In this document: one piece after another, positions 15,873 through 25,270 of the stretch | Position numbering within the stretch: the stretch's first letter is position 1 | How the letters are laid out: every line of letters starts with the position of its first letter | Assembly (NCBI GenBank): GCA_037623315.1 | Contig: JBBJJH010000015.1 | Location: forward strand, 1-64,000 | DNA length: 64,000 bases | Reading direction: 5' to 3' | Source of the DNA: Halanaerobiaceae bacterium ANBcell28 | Lineage (GTDB): Bacteria; Bacillota; Halanaerobiia; Halanaerobiales; DTU029 | Notes under the pieces: generated by a model | What the model saw: only the letters and a program-made list of their open reading frames with translations | Database searches by the model: none | Told to the model about the DNA's origin: nothing | Position numbers and translations under genes: made by a program

Positions 15873-17303
15873 ATGATTAGTTTTAAAAATCTGAAAATTG
15901 GAACGACTTTTATTCTGTTATTTTTGCTACTTTCATCAATTTCGTTATCAATGATAGCGGCAGATGCTCTTGAGCAGGATGATGCTTTTTTGCTGGGTGA
16001 CCTTAATAATGACAATGTAGTGAATTCTCTTGATTCCGTTATACTTATGAATCATATAAATGGAAGTGATACTTTGGATCCATCTTATTTAAAAGCAGCA
16101 GATATTAATGGAGATAATTTAGTTAATTCAGTGGATTATCTCTTATTAAAAAGACATTTATTAGGATTTTTCTTTGAAAATGATATAATTATTGAAGTAG
16201 TTGATTCTGAAACCGGACATGGTCTAGAAGGTACTTATCTAAGTTTTAGTATAGATGGTTTTGACGACATACAATATGTTTATGAGACAGATGAAGATGG
16301 ATATTTTACATTTAAAAATGTTAGACTTGACGTTGCTACAAGAGCTAGGATTAATGTTATGAGAGAGGGGTACATAACTGAAGAATTTATTATATATGCT
16401 ACGTCTATCTATGGAGAGCCATATACTATGATTGGTGATGACGCTGTCATACTTTATCCAGAAAAAATTGTTGAGTTTGAAGATATGAGCTTTGAAAGTT
16501 ATGTAAGGTCACATATAGATAAACCTACTGGGTCTATCTATCTAAGTGATGTAAGAAATATAACAAGGCTTGCACCTTATTTCATGTGTATTCTATCTTT
16601 TGAAGGAATACAACATTTTCATAACTTAATAGAGCTCGACTTTGGTAATGACGGATCTTTTATTGATCCTACACCTCCTGGTCATAATCAAGTAGAGGAT
16701 TTATCACCACTAGCAGAGCTTAAAAAACTGGAAGTACTAAAATTTGGGGCTAATAGAGTAAAAGATATTTCACCTTTAGCTGAGCTAAGTAATTTGCGTG
16801 AATTATCTTTTAATAATAACTTGGTTTTAGATCTTTCTCCTTTAGCAGGTTTGAAAAAACTGGAAATTTTATATTTTGATGCTAATCAAGTTGCTGATTT
16901 AACTCCATTATCGGAACTTAGTAATTTGAAAATCTTAACATTTGCAAATAACCCCATTGACGATATTAGTCCACTTTCTGAACTAAGCAATTTGGAGGAT
17001 TTGGCTTTTTTGAACACACAGGTTAGGGATATTTCTCCTTTATCTCAATTATTTGAGTTAAAGCAACTATGGATATCCAATAATTTAATTCAGGATATAT
17101 CACCTGTCAAAAATTTATCCAACTTGGAGCGGCTTTTACTGGCAGAAAATTTAATATATGACATCTCTGTCCTAGTTGAAAATGATTTTCCAGTATTAAG
17201 TCTTGTAAACCTTGCTGATAACAATTTAAATCTTCAGGAAGGTTCAGTAGATATGGAAAACATTAAAATACTTGAGGAAAGAGGAATAACCGTTAGTTAT
17301 TAA
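15873..17303 (+). CDS. Dockerin leucine-rich-repeat protein
   Basis: A 476-residue secreted protein: signal peptide (about 1-32), then a type I-like dockerin at residues 41-100 with two calcium-loop repeats (LGDLNNDNVVNSLDSVILMN and DINGDNLVNSVDYLLLKRHL). A beta-sandwich like a carboxypeptidase regulatory domain follows (about 104-195). An internalin-like cap (FESYVRSHIDKPTGSIYLSDV) leads into about nine 22-residue LRRs of the form DISPLSELSNLEDLxFxNN. No enzyme domain is present. The dockerin should bind cohesins such as those encoded at 12041 and 32752, placing the LRR face on the cell surface as a binding module. Partner choice is inferred. Confidence 0.9.
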   Translation: MISFKNLKIGTTFILLFLLLSSISLSMIAADALEQDDAFLLGDLNNDNVVNSLDSVILMNHINGSDTLDPSYLKAADINGDNLVNSVDYLLLKRHLLGFFFENDIIIEVVDSETGHGLEGTYLSFSIDGFDDIQYVYETDEDGYFTFKNVRLDVATRARINVMREGYITEEFIIYATSIYGEPYTMIGDDAVILYPEKIVEFEDMSFESYVRSHIDKPTGSIYLSDVRNITRLAPYFMCILSFEGIQHFHNLIELDFGNDGSFIDPTPPGHNQVEDLSPLAELKKLEVLKFGANRVKDISPLAELSNLRELSFNNNLVLDLSPLAGLKKLEILYFDANQVADLTPLSELSNLKILTFANNPIDDISPLSELSNLEDLAFLNTQVRDISPLSQLFELKQLWISNNLIQDISPVKNLSNLERLLLAENLIYDISVLVENDFPVLSLVNLADNNLNLQEGSVDMENIKILEERGITVSY

Positions 17304-17366
17304 TATCGAGTTATTATAAAAAGTACTAATTTAGCATATGTGAAGTTTTAGTTATATTAATTGTAA

Positions 17367-17406
17367 ACCATCTAGCGAGGATTAAACCCTTGCTAGATGG
17401 TTTTTT
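17367..17406 (+). terminator. Terminator of the dockerin-LRR gene
   Basis: ACCATCTAGC (17367-17376) pairs with GCTAGATGGT (17392-17401), then T6. From here to 17579 nothing coding is seen. Confidence 0.9.
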
Positions 17407-17579
17407 GATGTATATCGTGAAACAGTAATATACCTAACGAGTGCAGAAAAATATATTCCATCTTCTCTGATTGCTGTCAAAATAATGAAATATGATGTCA
17501 TAGCTATGGCTAAAAAAAAATTGTTTTGGGCTTTTATAGCTTGCTAAATATTGATATTTCAAGGTGCAAAAGGAATGAT

Positions 17580-17608
17580 TTGCTTGTCATTATATTTATT
17601 GATATAAT
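17580..17608 (+). promoter_or_regulatory. Promoter of the chromate transporter genes
   Basis: TTGCTT (17580-17585) and TATAAT (17603-17608) are 17 nt apart, about 45 nt before the start codon. Confidence 0.6.
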
Positions 17609-17652
17609 AGATTGGGTTTATAAAGGAATATAGCAACAGGAGTTGACTAAAT

Positions 17653-18225
17653 ATGAAAGATATCTGGAAATTATTTATTATTTTTTGCCGTATTGGAGGT
17701 TTTACTTTTGGTGGAGGCTATGCCATGCTTCCTATTATACAAAAGGAAATAGCGGAAGTAAGAAAATGGGCGACAGAAGAGGAGATCATAGATTATTATG
17801 CTATTGGTCAATGTACACCTGGGATTATAGCCATTAATACTGCTACCATGATTGGTTATCGTCATAAAGGAGTATTGGGAGCTTTGGCTGCTACATTAGG
17901 AATGGTTTTTCCCTCTCTTTTGATTATCACAATTATTGCTAGTTTTTTTCAGAGATTTCAGGAATACCAAATGGTACAACATGCTTTTGCAGGTATTCAA
18001 ATAGCTGTTATAGCTTTAATTGTACAGATAGTAATGAAAATGTGGAAAAGATCTGTTAAAGATTATTTTGGAGCAATTGTTTTTATTATGGGATTTTTAC
18101 TCTTGTCTTTTTTTAGATTTTCACCGATTATTGTGATTGTTGCTTCTGCTGTAGCAGGAATTATTGTTCATTCTAGAAGAGTAATCAGTGTAGGCTCTGA
18201 TTTTGATGAAGGAAGTGAAGATTAA
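17653..18225 (+). CDS. Chromate transporter, short chain 1
   Basis: A 190-residue membrane protein, one half of a split ChrA-type (CHR family) transporter. FxxIGGFTFGGGYAMLPIIQKEI and AIGQCTPGIIAINTATMIGYR are the family's conserved segments. Long ChrA proteins are fusions of two such halves; here the second half is the next gene, with a 1-nt overlap. Short-chain pairs act as heterodimers. Chromate or sulfate transport is known for the family, but the substrate in this organism is not proven. Confidence 0.9.
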   Translation: MKDIWKLFIIFCRIGGFTFGGGYAMLPIIQKEIAEVRKWATEEEIIDYYAIGQCTPGIIAINTATMIGYRHKGVLGALAATLGMVFPSLLIITIIASFFQRFQEYQMVQHAFAGIQIAVIALIVQIVMKMWKRSVKDYFGAIVFIMGFLLLSFFRFSPIIVIVASAVAGIIVHSRRVISVGSDFDEGSED

Positions 18226-18788
18226 TGATTTATATCATATTATATCTGGAATTTTTAAAAATCGGTTTATTTTCTTTAGGGGGAGGGCTTGCAACCTTAC
18301 CTTTTTTGCAGGAATTAATCGTTAAATATGGTTGGATTAGCAGCAATGAGTTGTTGAATATGATTGCTATTTCTGAGTCTACACCAGGACCTATTGGAGT
18401 TAATACTGCTACTTTTGTAGGTTATAATACTGCTGGGGTTTTTGGTGGTGTTGTAGCAACTTTAGGACTGGCCACTCCTTCTATTATTATAATTATTATT
18501 ATAGCTCATTACTTAAATAGATTTAATGAGCATCCTCTGGTGCAGGGGGCTTTTACAGGGATAAGACCAGCTGTGGCAGGTTTGATTGGCTTTGTTGCCT
18601 TTGAACTGGGTAAAGGAGAATTGTTTAATTTACAGCAATTTGCCTTTGGTCGTGAGATAATAGAATTTTTTAATTTCAGAGCAATTATTTTATTTCTTAT
18701 ATTATTATATTTGATAAATAAATATAAAAAACATCCGATTTTGTATATAGTTGCTGCAGCTATTGTTGGGATAGTGTTTAGATTTTAG
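18225..18788 (+). CDS. Chromate transporter, short chain 2
   Basis: A 187-residue partner of the preceding CHR protein. It repeats the family pattern: FLKIGLFSLGGGLATLPFLQ, then AISESTPGPIGVNTATFVGYNTAG, with five to six hydrophobic segments. Its ATG overlaps the upstream stop by 1 nt, so the two subunits are made in a coupled way. A perfect terminator palindrome follows. Confidence 0.9.
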   Translation: MIYIILYLEFLKIGLFSLGGGLATLPFLQELIVKYGWISSNELLNMIAISESTPGPIGVNTATFVGYNTAGVFGGVVATLGLATPSIIIIIIIAHYLNRFNEHPLVQGAFTGIRPAVAGLIGFVAFELGKGELFNLQQFAFGREIIEFFNFRAIILFLILLYLINKYKKHPILYIVAAAIVGIVFRF

Positions 18789-18814
18789 TATTTTATTTTA
18801 AGATTCTATAAGTA

Positions 18815-18846
18815 AAAAGCGCTGGATTTTAAAATCCAGCGCTTTT
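18815..18846. terminator. Bidirectional terminator
   Basis: A perfect 32-bp palindrome: AAAAGCGCTGGATTTT and its complement. It serves both the chromate transporter genes and the convergent HD gene. Confidence 0.92.
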
Positions 18847-18867
18847 ATGACCTTTATTTTATAAGTT

Positions 18868-19563
18868 CTATAACTTTGCACTATCTTCACTAAGAGAATA
18901 GTCTACCTGCCCTAGAAGTTCTAAATTATTAATTAATAGATGAAAACGACAACCTAAATTATTGGCTGCTTCTTTACACATTTCCATCCTATGCAGATAG
19001 ATTTCAAAATAGTCCATAACTTGAGAGATACTAGAATCATAGTCAATATGAAGTCTGATTCTTTGTTTATCTGCTTCGACTTCAACATAAGAATCCTGGA
19101 TAGCTAAATTAACTCTATCATGAATTTGGGTTGAGTTCTTTTTGTTAGCTCTGGTTCTATGTGCATCACTTTTATCAGCCAGTATTAATGCGGAAGTAAT
19201 TGGAGTTACTGCATGACCTATTTCTTCTTCATGATTTGCTAAGGCTGTTGTTATTCGCATAATGTCTTCAAGGGGAACATTCATTCTTCTTAGTTCTGTA
19301 TATACAATATTAGCACTTGATACACCATGATGTTTACGGTTAAACATGTTGCCAATATCATGGAGATAACCGGCTATAGCTCCAAGTTCAATTGTTTTTT
19401 TATCATAATTAAGTTTTTCTAAAATAGTAGCCGTTTGTTTTGATACATAATTTACATGTCGAAAGCCGTGTTCTGTATAACCTCTTGCGCCAAGGTAATT
19501 GTTGGCTTTTTCAATCATTAGTCTAAAATCTTCATTTTCTTTTATTTCATTTAGTGTGATCAT
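18868..19563 (-). CDS. HD-domain phosphohydrolase
   Basis: A 231-residue metal-dependent phosphohydrolase. The HD motif is in AGYLHDIGNMFNRKHHG near residue 68, with a His before it (EHGFRHVNYV, near residue 36) and the later ALANHEEEIGHA and ADKSDAHR segments. This set of histidines and aspartates is the usual HD dinuclear site. The last 80 residues are outside the HD core and may be a regulatory or dimer region. The substrate (nucleotide or cyclic nucleotide) cannot be told from the sequence. It is a single-gene unit with a shared downstream terminator. Confidence 0.85.
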   Translation of the reverse strand: MITLNEIKENEDFRLMIEKANNYLGARGYTEHGFRHVNYVSKQTATILEKLNYDKKTIELGAIAGYLHDIGNMFNRKHHGVSSANIVYTELRRMNVPLEDIMRITTALANHEEEIGHAVTPITSALILADKSDAHRTRANKKNSTQIHDRVNLAIQDSYVEVEADKQRIRLHIDYDSSISQVMDYFEIYLHRMEMCKEAANNLGCRFHLLINNLELLGQVDYSLSEDSAKL

Positions 19564-19987
19564 TATATTACTCCTTTCATCTGCTATTTCTCTTTAAGAA
19601 ATTTTAGTATTTGATTTATTATAAGCATTTTTGTCGAAAAACGTGATTCATATATTTAGAATTTATTATATTATAACATAAGTTATTTGATTTTGGAAAT
19701 TATATTAAATATATAAAAAAATATATAAAATCCAAATAAATGAAGGACATATGAATTCAATCTAGTATATTAGTAAAAGCCTTCATGATTTTTCCTTATT
19801 ATATTCTTATTGTCATTTTTCAAAATAAAGGCAATATAATAGAATAGAATTAAAAAATTAGATAAGGAGGGATAATTTTAATAAATTAAAGCTCTAATTG
19901 TTAGAGCTAATTCTTAAAAAGTACTTTGTTTTAGCTGCTAATAAAAGGCATTTTTAAAACAAAAAAACAAATTTTTGGAGGTTTATA
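19564..19987. other. Intergenic leader of the outer-membrane protein gene
   Basis: No gene is seen in these 424 bp. TTGTCA (near 19811) and TATAAT (near 19836) with a 19-nt spacer could be a promoter. A hairpin, AGCTCTAA/TTAGAGCT, lies near 19889-19908 in the leader. TTTGGAGG precedes the ATG at 19988. Confidence 0.45.
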
Positions 19988-20911
19988 ATGAAAAAGTTAT
20001 TATTAATTTTATTTGTGGTGTCTTTCCTAGTTATCGTATCAATGAGTGCATATGCTTGTGTAGGTGCTAGGCCTTTAGGAATGGGTGGGGCATTCATTTC
20101 AGTAGCTGATGATGTTAATGCTATATATTGGAATCCCGCTGGATTAACACAGTTAGATGGCTTCGAACTTACATATACAAGAACTATTAATAATCGAGAC
20201 ATAATTAATTATAATGACTTCATAGGGGTAGCCGGAAAGAATGATGAATTAGGCTTTAGTTATGGTTTGGCTTATATAGGAGAAGGCTATGACTATAGTT
20301 TTTATTATTTTGATAATATTGTAGAAATAGATCAAAATACAAATTGGTTTATACTGTCTTTAGCTAAAGATTTCTCTGATATTATAAATGGATTATCCTT
20401 AGGTAGTAATGTTCGTTTAGTAAGTATTAATGAGGAAATGATAATTTTTGGTGATAAATATTCTGATTCTGACTCTATGATAGCTCTTGATTTTAGCGCT
20501 CTATACCAAGTTAATGAAAGACTAACTGCTGGCGTTTTAATACAGGATTTCTTTGAGACGGAATTTGAATTATTTGGGGAAAAATTCTATTATATAAGAA
20601 ATATTAGACCAAGTGTATCATATAAAGTATACGATTATTTAACTGTTGCTTCTTCTATATATGACCTAAGAGATGAACATGATAGAAAAATCTCATTAGG
20701 TGGAGAATTGAATTTTTCAGCAATATCAGATTTTGCAATATTAGACTCTAATAAAGAGAATATATTCTTAAGAGGAGGATTTTATCTAGGAAATTTAACA
20801 CTAGGTATGTCTTATGAATATGAAGATTTTCAATTTGATTATGTGTTTTTAGGAGGAGATTTAGAAAACACTCAACAAATAGGTGTAACTTATCGTTTTG
20901 ATGGTTTTTAA
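19988..20911 (+). CDS. PorV/UPF0164-type outer-membrane beta-barrel protein
   Basis: A 307-residue protein with a signal peptide (about 1-24) and the conserved start GARPLGMGGAFISVADDVNAIYWNPAGL of the PorV/FadL-like UPF0164 group. The remainder is alternating beta-strands with aromatic residues at barrel boundaries. It ends in GVTYRFDGF, with the C-terminal Phe expected for recognition by the BAM complex. This is direct evidence for an outer membrane. The role is probably a small porin or a surface-export partner. No neighbouring gene explains it further. Two hairpins follow the gene, the second a terminator. Confidence 0.82.
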   Translation: MKKLLLILFVVSFLVIVSMSAYACVGARPLGMGGAFISVADDVNAIYWNPAGLTQLDGFELTYTRTINNRDIINYNDFIGVAGKNDELGFSYGLAYIGEGYDYSFYYFDNIVEIDQNTNWFILSLAKDFSDIINGLSLGSNVRLVSINEEMIIFGDKYSDSDSMIALDFSALYQVNERLTAGVLIQDFFETEFELFGEKFYYIRNIRPSVSYKVYDYLTVASSIYDLRDEHDRKISLGGELNFSAISDFAILDSNKENIFLRGGFYLGNLTLGMSYEYEDFQFDYVFLGGDLENTQQIGVTYRFDGF

Positions 20912-20958
20912 AGAATATTATCCTCTATACTAAAACTAGAGGAAATTTATTTGTAATC

Positions 20959-20990
20959 GGCTAACTCTTTTTCTAGGGGTTAGCCTTTTT
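20959..20990 (+). terminator. Terminator of the outer-membrane protein gene
   Basis: GGCTAAC (20959-20965) pairs with GTTAGCC (20979-20985), then T5. A second hairpin (TCCTCTA/TAGAGGA, about 20923-20943) precedes it. Confidence 0.8.
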
Positions 20991-21138
20991 TAGATTTTTT
21001 TGCTTATTTCATAGAGCATAATCAAGCAAAGTTAATAATATTAATAGTCAAATAATATGCATTTATATAAAAAATATATTATAATAGACTTAAGCATGAT
21101 AATATAAGTATAAAATTGTTTGAAAAGAGGTGTTATAT

Positions 21139-21849
21139 ATGGAAAAGAAAGCTTTTATTACAGGGGCTGATAGAGGATTGGGTTTATCTTTAACTAAAGT
21201 TTTGCTAGAAAATGACTATAAGGTTTTTGCAGGTAGATATTTAAAAGATTGGCCAGAATTAGATCAAGTAAAAGAAGAATATCCTGAAAAACTAAAATTC
21301 GTTCCTCTTGATCTTAGTAGTGATAATTCAGTAGTTCAGGCTGCAAAGTTGATAAGAGAAGAAACAGATTATTTAGATCTTTTAATTAATAACGCTGGTA
21401 TATACTTAGATGATGGTGAAGATATTTTAGGTGAATTGAATTTTGAAAATATGCGTAAGATGTATGAGGTTAATACATTGGGTCCTTTAAAAGTTACAAA
21501 TTCTTTAATTGACCTTTTATTGAAGGGAAAAGAAAAAACCTTAGTTAATATTTCTTCAGAAGCAGGTAGCATAGGTGATTGTTGGAGGAAAAGTGAATAT
21601 GGCTATGCTATGAGTAAAAGCGCTTTTAATATGCAGACAGCTATTTTGCATAATCATCTTAAAGATTACGAGATAAAAATTTTAGCCATACACCCGGGGT
21701 ATTTAAAAACTTATATGTTAGGGAAAAAGAATATGGAAGCTGATATTGAGGCAAATGAGTCAGCTCTTAAGATATTTGATTTACTTAGCGGTAAGAATGA
21801 TAGTTCTGGTATTTATATGGATTATCTTGGTACTCAATTGCCCTGGTAA
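21139..21849 (+). CDS. Short-chain dehydrogenase/reductase (SDR)
   Basis: A 236-residue NAD(P)-dependent oxidoreductase. The cofactor motif TGADRGLG (TGxxxGxG) is at residues 8-15, NNAG near residue 84, and the catalytic Ser of ISSEAG, the Y-x3-K of YAMSK and the following IHPGYLKT are all present. The ATG at 21139 follows AAGAGGTG; a GTG three codons upstream lies over that RBS. It is a single gene with no neighbour to suggest the substrate. It resembles the C-factor-like or sniffer-like classical SDRs. Confidence 0.9.
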   Translation: MEKKAFITGADRGLGLSLTKVLLENDYKVFAGRYLKDWPELDQVKEEYPEKLKFVPLDLSSDNSVVQAAKLIREETDYLDLLINNAGIYLDDGEDILGELNFENMRKMYEVNTLGPLKVTNSLIDLLLKGKEKTLVNISSEAGSIGDCWRKSEYGYAMSKSAFNMQTAILHNHLKDYEIKILAIHPGYLKTYMLGKKNMEADIEANESALKIFDLLSGKNDSSGIYMDYLGTQLPW

Positions 21850-22027
21850 TTATCAAATTGAAGGACTTATTCTATAATTGGAGAATATATATATTATAGG
21901 AAATCTTAACTAAGCGAACTTCAAGAAAAGGTATTTGAATCGATCTGCTATAGAGCTTCAATGCTAAAGGAATATTTATTTCAAATATAATTCGCTTTTT
22001 GCGAAAATTCTAAGGAAGGTATAAAAG

Positions 22028-22657
22028 ATGACTTATTGTGCTATAACTGGAGATATTGATAATTCTAGAAATTATGAAGATAGATCTAAGCTTATAAAAA
22101 AAATTAAAAAAACTGTAAATTACATTAATGATAATTATCAGAAGGTTCTTGCGGCTAAGTTTATTATCTATTCTGGTGATGAGGTGCAGGGTTTGTTACA
22201 AGATCCTAGTGATAGTTATAGACTTATCAGGGAATTACAGAGAATGATGTATCCGGTAAAATTACAATTTGGTGTAGGTATAGGAGAATTATCTACTCCT
22301 GTTCCAGTAGAACTGGATACGGCATATACTGGTGAACTTGATGGAGAGGCATATTATAGAGCTCGTGAAATGTTAAATCTGGCTAAGAAATATAATCAAA
22401 ATGTTTTTTATTATTTTGATGATCGTGCCTGTGATTTAATTAATAATTTGATAGCTTTTATAGATTCTACAGAAGATTTAAGAACAGAGAAACAGTGGGA
22501 AACTGTTCGTTTATATGAAAAATATAAAAAACAAAAATTAGTTGCTGAAGAATTAAACATCAATCAGACTACTGTTAGTAGGAGTTTGAATCGTTCTTCT
22601 TATTATCTTATTAAAAAGACTGAAAAGAGTATTGGCGAGTATTTATCTAAAATCTAA
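22028..22657 (+). CDS. SatD-family protein with C-terminal helix-turn-helix
   Basis: A 209-residue protein of the SatD family (CAITGDIDNSRN at the start, FIIYSGDEVQGLLQDP, FGVGIGEL). The C-terminal 50 residues contain a probable helix-turn-helix, KLVAEELNINQTTVSRSLNRS. It is followed after 126 bp by a DUF3307 membrane protein, a pairing common in Firmicutes. The gap contains two 18-bp ATGCAT-N6-ATGCAT palindromes, and this protein is a reasonable candidate to bind them. The biochemical role of SatD proteins is not established. Confidence 0.82.
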   Translation: MTYCAITGDIDNSRNYEDRSKLIKKIKKTVNYINDNYQKVLAAKFIIYSGDEVQGLLQDPSDSYRLIRELQRMMYPVKLQFGVGIGELSTPVPVELDTAYTGELDGEAYYRAREMLNLAKKYNQNVFYYFDDRACDLINNLIAFIDSTEDLRTEKQWETVRLYEKYKKQKLVAEELNINQTTVSRSLNRSSYYLIKKTEKSIGEYLSKI

Positions 22658-22662
22658 TTTAT

Positions 22663-22709
22663 ATGCATTGTATTATGCATTTAATTATCATATGCATTAT
22701 AAAATGCAT
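22663..22709 (+). promoter_or_regulatory. Two tandem ATGCAT-N6-ATGCAT palindromes
   Basis: ATGCAT occurs at 22663, 22675, 22692 and 22704, forming two 18-bp inverted repeats 29 bp apart (start to start). They lie between satD and the DUF3307 gene. A 29-bp step is near three turns of DNA, so two bound dimers would sit on roughly the same face. Confidence 0.7.
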
Positions 22710-22783
22710 AATTAAATGATATGTATTATTTGCAAAACTGTAGGACGGGCTAGGCAGAAAAATAATTTTGTGAGGTTGAAAAT

Positions 22784-23569
22784 ATGGAAGAAAAATTAAT
22801 TTTGGCGCTTTTAGTTTTAGCACATTTCCTTGCTGATTTTGTGTTTCAGAGTGATGAGGTAGCTAGTAAAAAGAAGGAGAAATTAAGATACTTAATAAAG
22901 CATATTTTTGGAGTTTTTATTACTTACTTTGTTTTCATATTTATTTTTTTCTCTATTCGCTTGTTTATTATAATTACTATCATAACAATTACTCATTTTA
23001 TTATTGATTTGTATAAAATTTTCTTGGAAAAAGAAGGTGTGTCTGAGATCCATGCTTTTTTTCTGGATCAGTTCTTACATATAACAGTTATCTTATTTAT
23101 ATATCCTTTTTTGATATATAGTAGTGTGCATGGTATGATTCAAGAAATATTTTCAGTGTTTATTTATTATTATCCCATCTTAGATAATGTGAATATCTAT
23201 AGTACATATGGGATTATTATAATTGTTACTGCCTATATATTTGTATGGAAACCTGGATCACATATTGTTGAAAAGACTTTAAAAAATTACAAAATATCAA
23301 AACCAGAATCTTCAAGGGAAATATTAATTAATAATCAAAAAGAAACTGCTAATCCAGGTGAATTGATTGGTAAACTGGAGCGTGTACTTTTACTTAGTTT
23401 TATTATCAGCAATAATTTTTTAGCTATTTCAATTATTTTTACAGCTAAATCAGTAGCTCGCTTTAGTAATTTTAAGGATAAGGATTTTGCTAATTATTAT
23501 ATTATTGGGACTTTGATTAGTCTTTTGATTGCTATGGGAGTAGGTTTTTTAGTGGATTTGCTTATATAA
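22784..23569 (+). CDS. DUF3307 membrane protein
   Basis: A 261-residue integral membrane protein with about six hydrophobic segments. The N-terminus LALLVLAHFLADFVFQSDEVASKK is the DUF3307 signature, and THFIIDLYKIFLEKE follows. Function is unknown for the family. It follows satD across two palindromic sites, so the two genes are probably co-regulated. Confidence 0.82.
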   Translation: MEEKLILALLVLAHFLADFVFQSDEVASKKKEKLRYLIKHIFGVFITYFVFIFIFFSIRLFIIITIITITHFIIDLYKIFLEKEGVSEIHAFFLDQFLHITVILFIYPFLIYSSVHGMIQEIFSVFIYYYPILDNVNIYSTYGIIIIVTAYIFVWKPGSHIVEKTLKNYKISKPESSREILINNQKETANPGELIGKLERVLLLSFIISNNFLAISIIFTAKSVARFSNFKDKDFANYYIIGTLISLLIAMGVGFLVDLLI

Positions 23570-23632
23570 GTAGCAATTATATAATATGTAGAAGTATTTA
23601 GTAACTAAATATCGTGATTATGAGGTGTAATT

Positions 23633-25180
23633 ATGATAAATAAGAAAAAAAATTGCAATAAGTTAGAGTTCATAACATCTTCAATAATAATTATTATTTT
23701 GCTTAGCATATTTGCAACATATCCTATTAGTGCTGAGATTAGTCTAGAAGAAAATTTGCAAGATGTGATTATAGCAAATCAAAATTTAGACTTAACTGAG
23801 GAAGAAAAAATCATTGATTATTTTATGGATTATATATATTACTATACTGCAGAATCAGATGTGGATAGTAGTGATATTGAACTTAAGAAATCATCACTTA
23901 ATTTTCCTTTTATATCTATAAATAGAGCTATAGAAGATGTAGATTTTCTCTTTGAAGTTCTTAAATACGGCTATGCTGGTTATCAATTATATGGTGGTGA
24001 TGAAAGCTTTGGCAAAGCCAGGAAAAATATTCTGGCTGAGCTTGATGCCAGTACTTCTTTTTTAGGAAGGATATCTCGCTCCAATTTTCGGGATATGATT
24101 ATAGATAGTTTATCTTTTATTGGGGATGCTCATTTTGCTTTTGATGGTGAGCAATTTGGAGATAATTATACTATGTATATATCAAATGATTACAGTTTTC
24201 AGGCTGTAGAAGATGGATTTGTCTTGCTAGATGGAGAAGAAAGTTTGTATTTTTCTAAGCTGGCAGGAAAAGAAGCAGATGAGGTACTTTGGCCTTCATT
24301 AGATGATAATGCTCAATTAGTTTATAGACCTGGTTTATTTTTGAGTGTTGAGAAAGAAGAATTATTAGAGATTATGATTCTAGAAAGAAGAGTGAGTGTA
24401 GAAAATAAGGAAACGAATAATTTAGCTAATAGAGTGGTTGAGGAAGAGTTGGCTTTAATGCCTATGCCTGTATATAATGTTCCTTCCTGGAATGAGGCGT
24501 ACACAAGAAGAGAGGAAGAAGGGATTCCTGTAATAAGGGTAAATAGTTTAATGCATACCGAAAGTAATTTGGAGTCTCTAAATAGATTTGTTGAAGAGGG
24601 AAAAGAATTAGCAAATGAAGAAGCCATAATTATAGATTTGCGTGGTAATTCAGGTGGTTCTGATTCATTTGCTTCAAATTGGTTTAAATCATTTTTAGGG
24701 AGAGAAATAAGTTCTAATATTATATATATAGACCTTAAAACAGAAATATCAAGGCAAGTCTTTTTAAATAACGTACGGGAAATGAATAATGACCAGAAAT
24801 TGATTGAACTTGTTAATGAACGGTTTTATCCTGTTAATTCTGGCTGGGGAGAACCTATTCTACATTTACCTGAAAGAATTGATAATTATACTCTTTTATT
24901 AGTATTAATTGATTCCCGTACTGCGTCAGCGGGAGAGAATTTTGTTCGCCAATTAAGACAGGTGAATAATGTTGTTTTAATAGGAAGTAATACTAGAGGT
25001 CTAATTATTACTGGAAATGTTGGTTCTTATAGCTTACCTAATTCTAATTTTAAGGTAAATTCTCCTGTGTCACTGGCTTTTGATACTGATTTAGTGTATA
25101 GGGAAGGCATGGGGTATATGCCTGATATTTGGGTAGATCCTAATAAGGCCTTAGAGATAGCTCTGGAGCTTGTGAAATAA
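23633..25180 (+). CDS. S41-family (C-terminal processing) peptidase
   Basis: A 515-residue protein with an N-terminal membrane anchor or signal (about residues 18-36). The S41 core spans about 290-515: IPVIRVNSL, then IIDLRGNSGGSDSFASNWF, then LLVLIDSRTASAGENF with the catalytic Ser432. The lysine expected four residues later in CtpA is not evident (ASAGENF), so the enzyme is closer to the tricorn/Tsp-like S41 subgroup. Residues 95-200 form a separate helical N-terminal domain with no clear PDZ. It acts outside the cytoplasmic membrane; the substrate is unknown. Confidence 0.82.
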   Translation: MINKKKNCNKLEFITSSIIIIILLSIFATYPISAEISLEENLQDVIIANQNLDLTEEEKIIDYFMDYIYYYTAESDVDSSDIELKKSSLNFPFISINRAIEDVDFLFEVLKYGYAGYQLYGGDESFGKARKNILAELDASTSFLGRISRSNFRDMIIDSLSFIGDAHFAFDGEQFGDNYTMYISNDYSFQAVEDGFVLLDGEESLYFSKLAGKEADEVLWPSLDDNAQLVYRPGLFLSVEKEELLEIMILERRVSVENKETNNLANRVVEEELALMPMPVYNVPSWNEAYTRREEEGIPVIRVNSLMHTESNLESLNRFVEEGKELANEEAIIIDLRGNSGGSDSFASNWFKSFLGREISSNIIYIDLKTEISRQVFLNNVREMNNDQKLIELVNERFYPVNSGWGEPILHLPERIDNYTLLLVLIDSRTASAGENFVRQLRQVNNVVLIGSNTRGLIITGNVGSYSLPNSNFKVNSPVSLAFDTDLVYREGMGYMPDIWVDPNKALEIALELVK

Positions 25181-25194
25181 TAATTCTAGTAAAT

Positions 25195-25228
25195 AATATA
25201 GAAGGGTATATACCCTCTCTATATTATT
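25195..25228. terminator. Terminator between convergent genes
   Basis: AATATAGA-AGGGTATATACCCT-CTCTATATT forms a nearly perfect hairpin between the S41 peptidase gene and the convergent membrane protein gene. Confidence 0.7.
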
Positions 25229-25270
25229 ATATCTTTTCTGATATTTTACTTGCTTATTTCTGTCCCCTTT

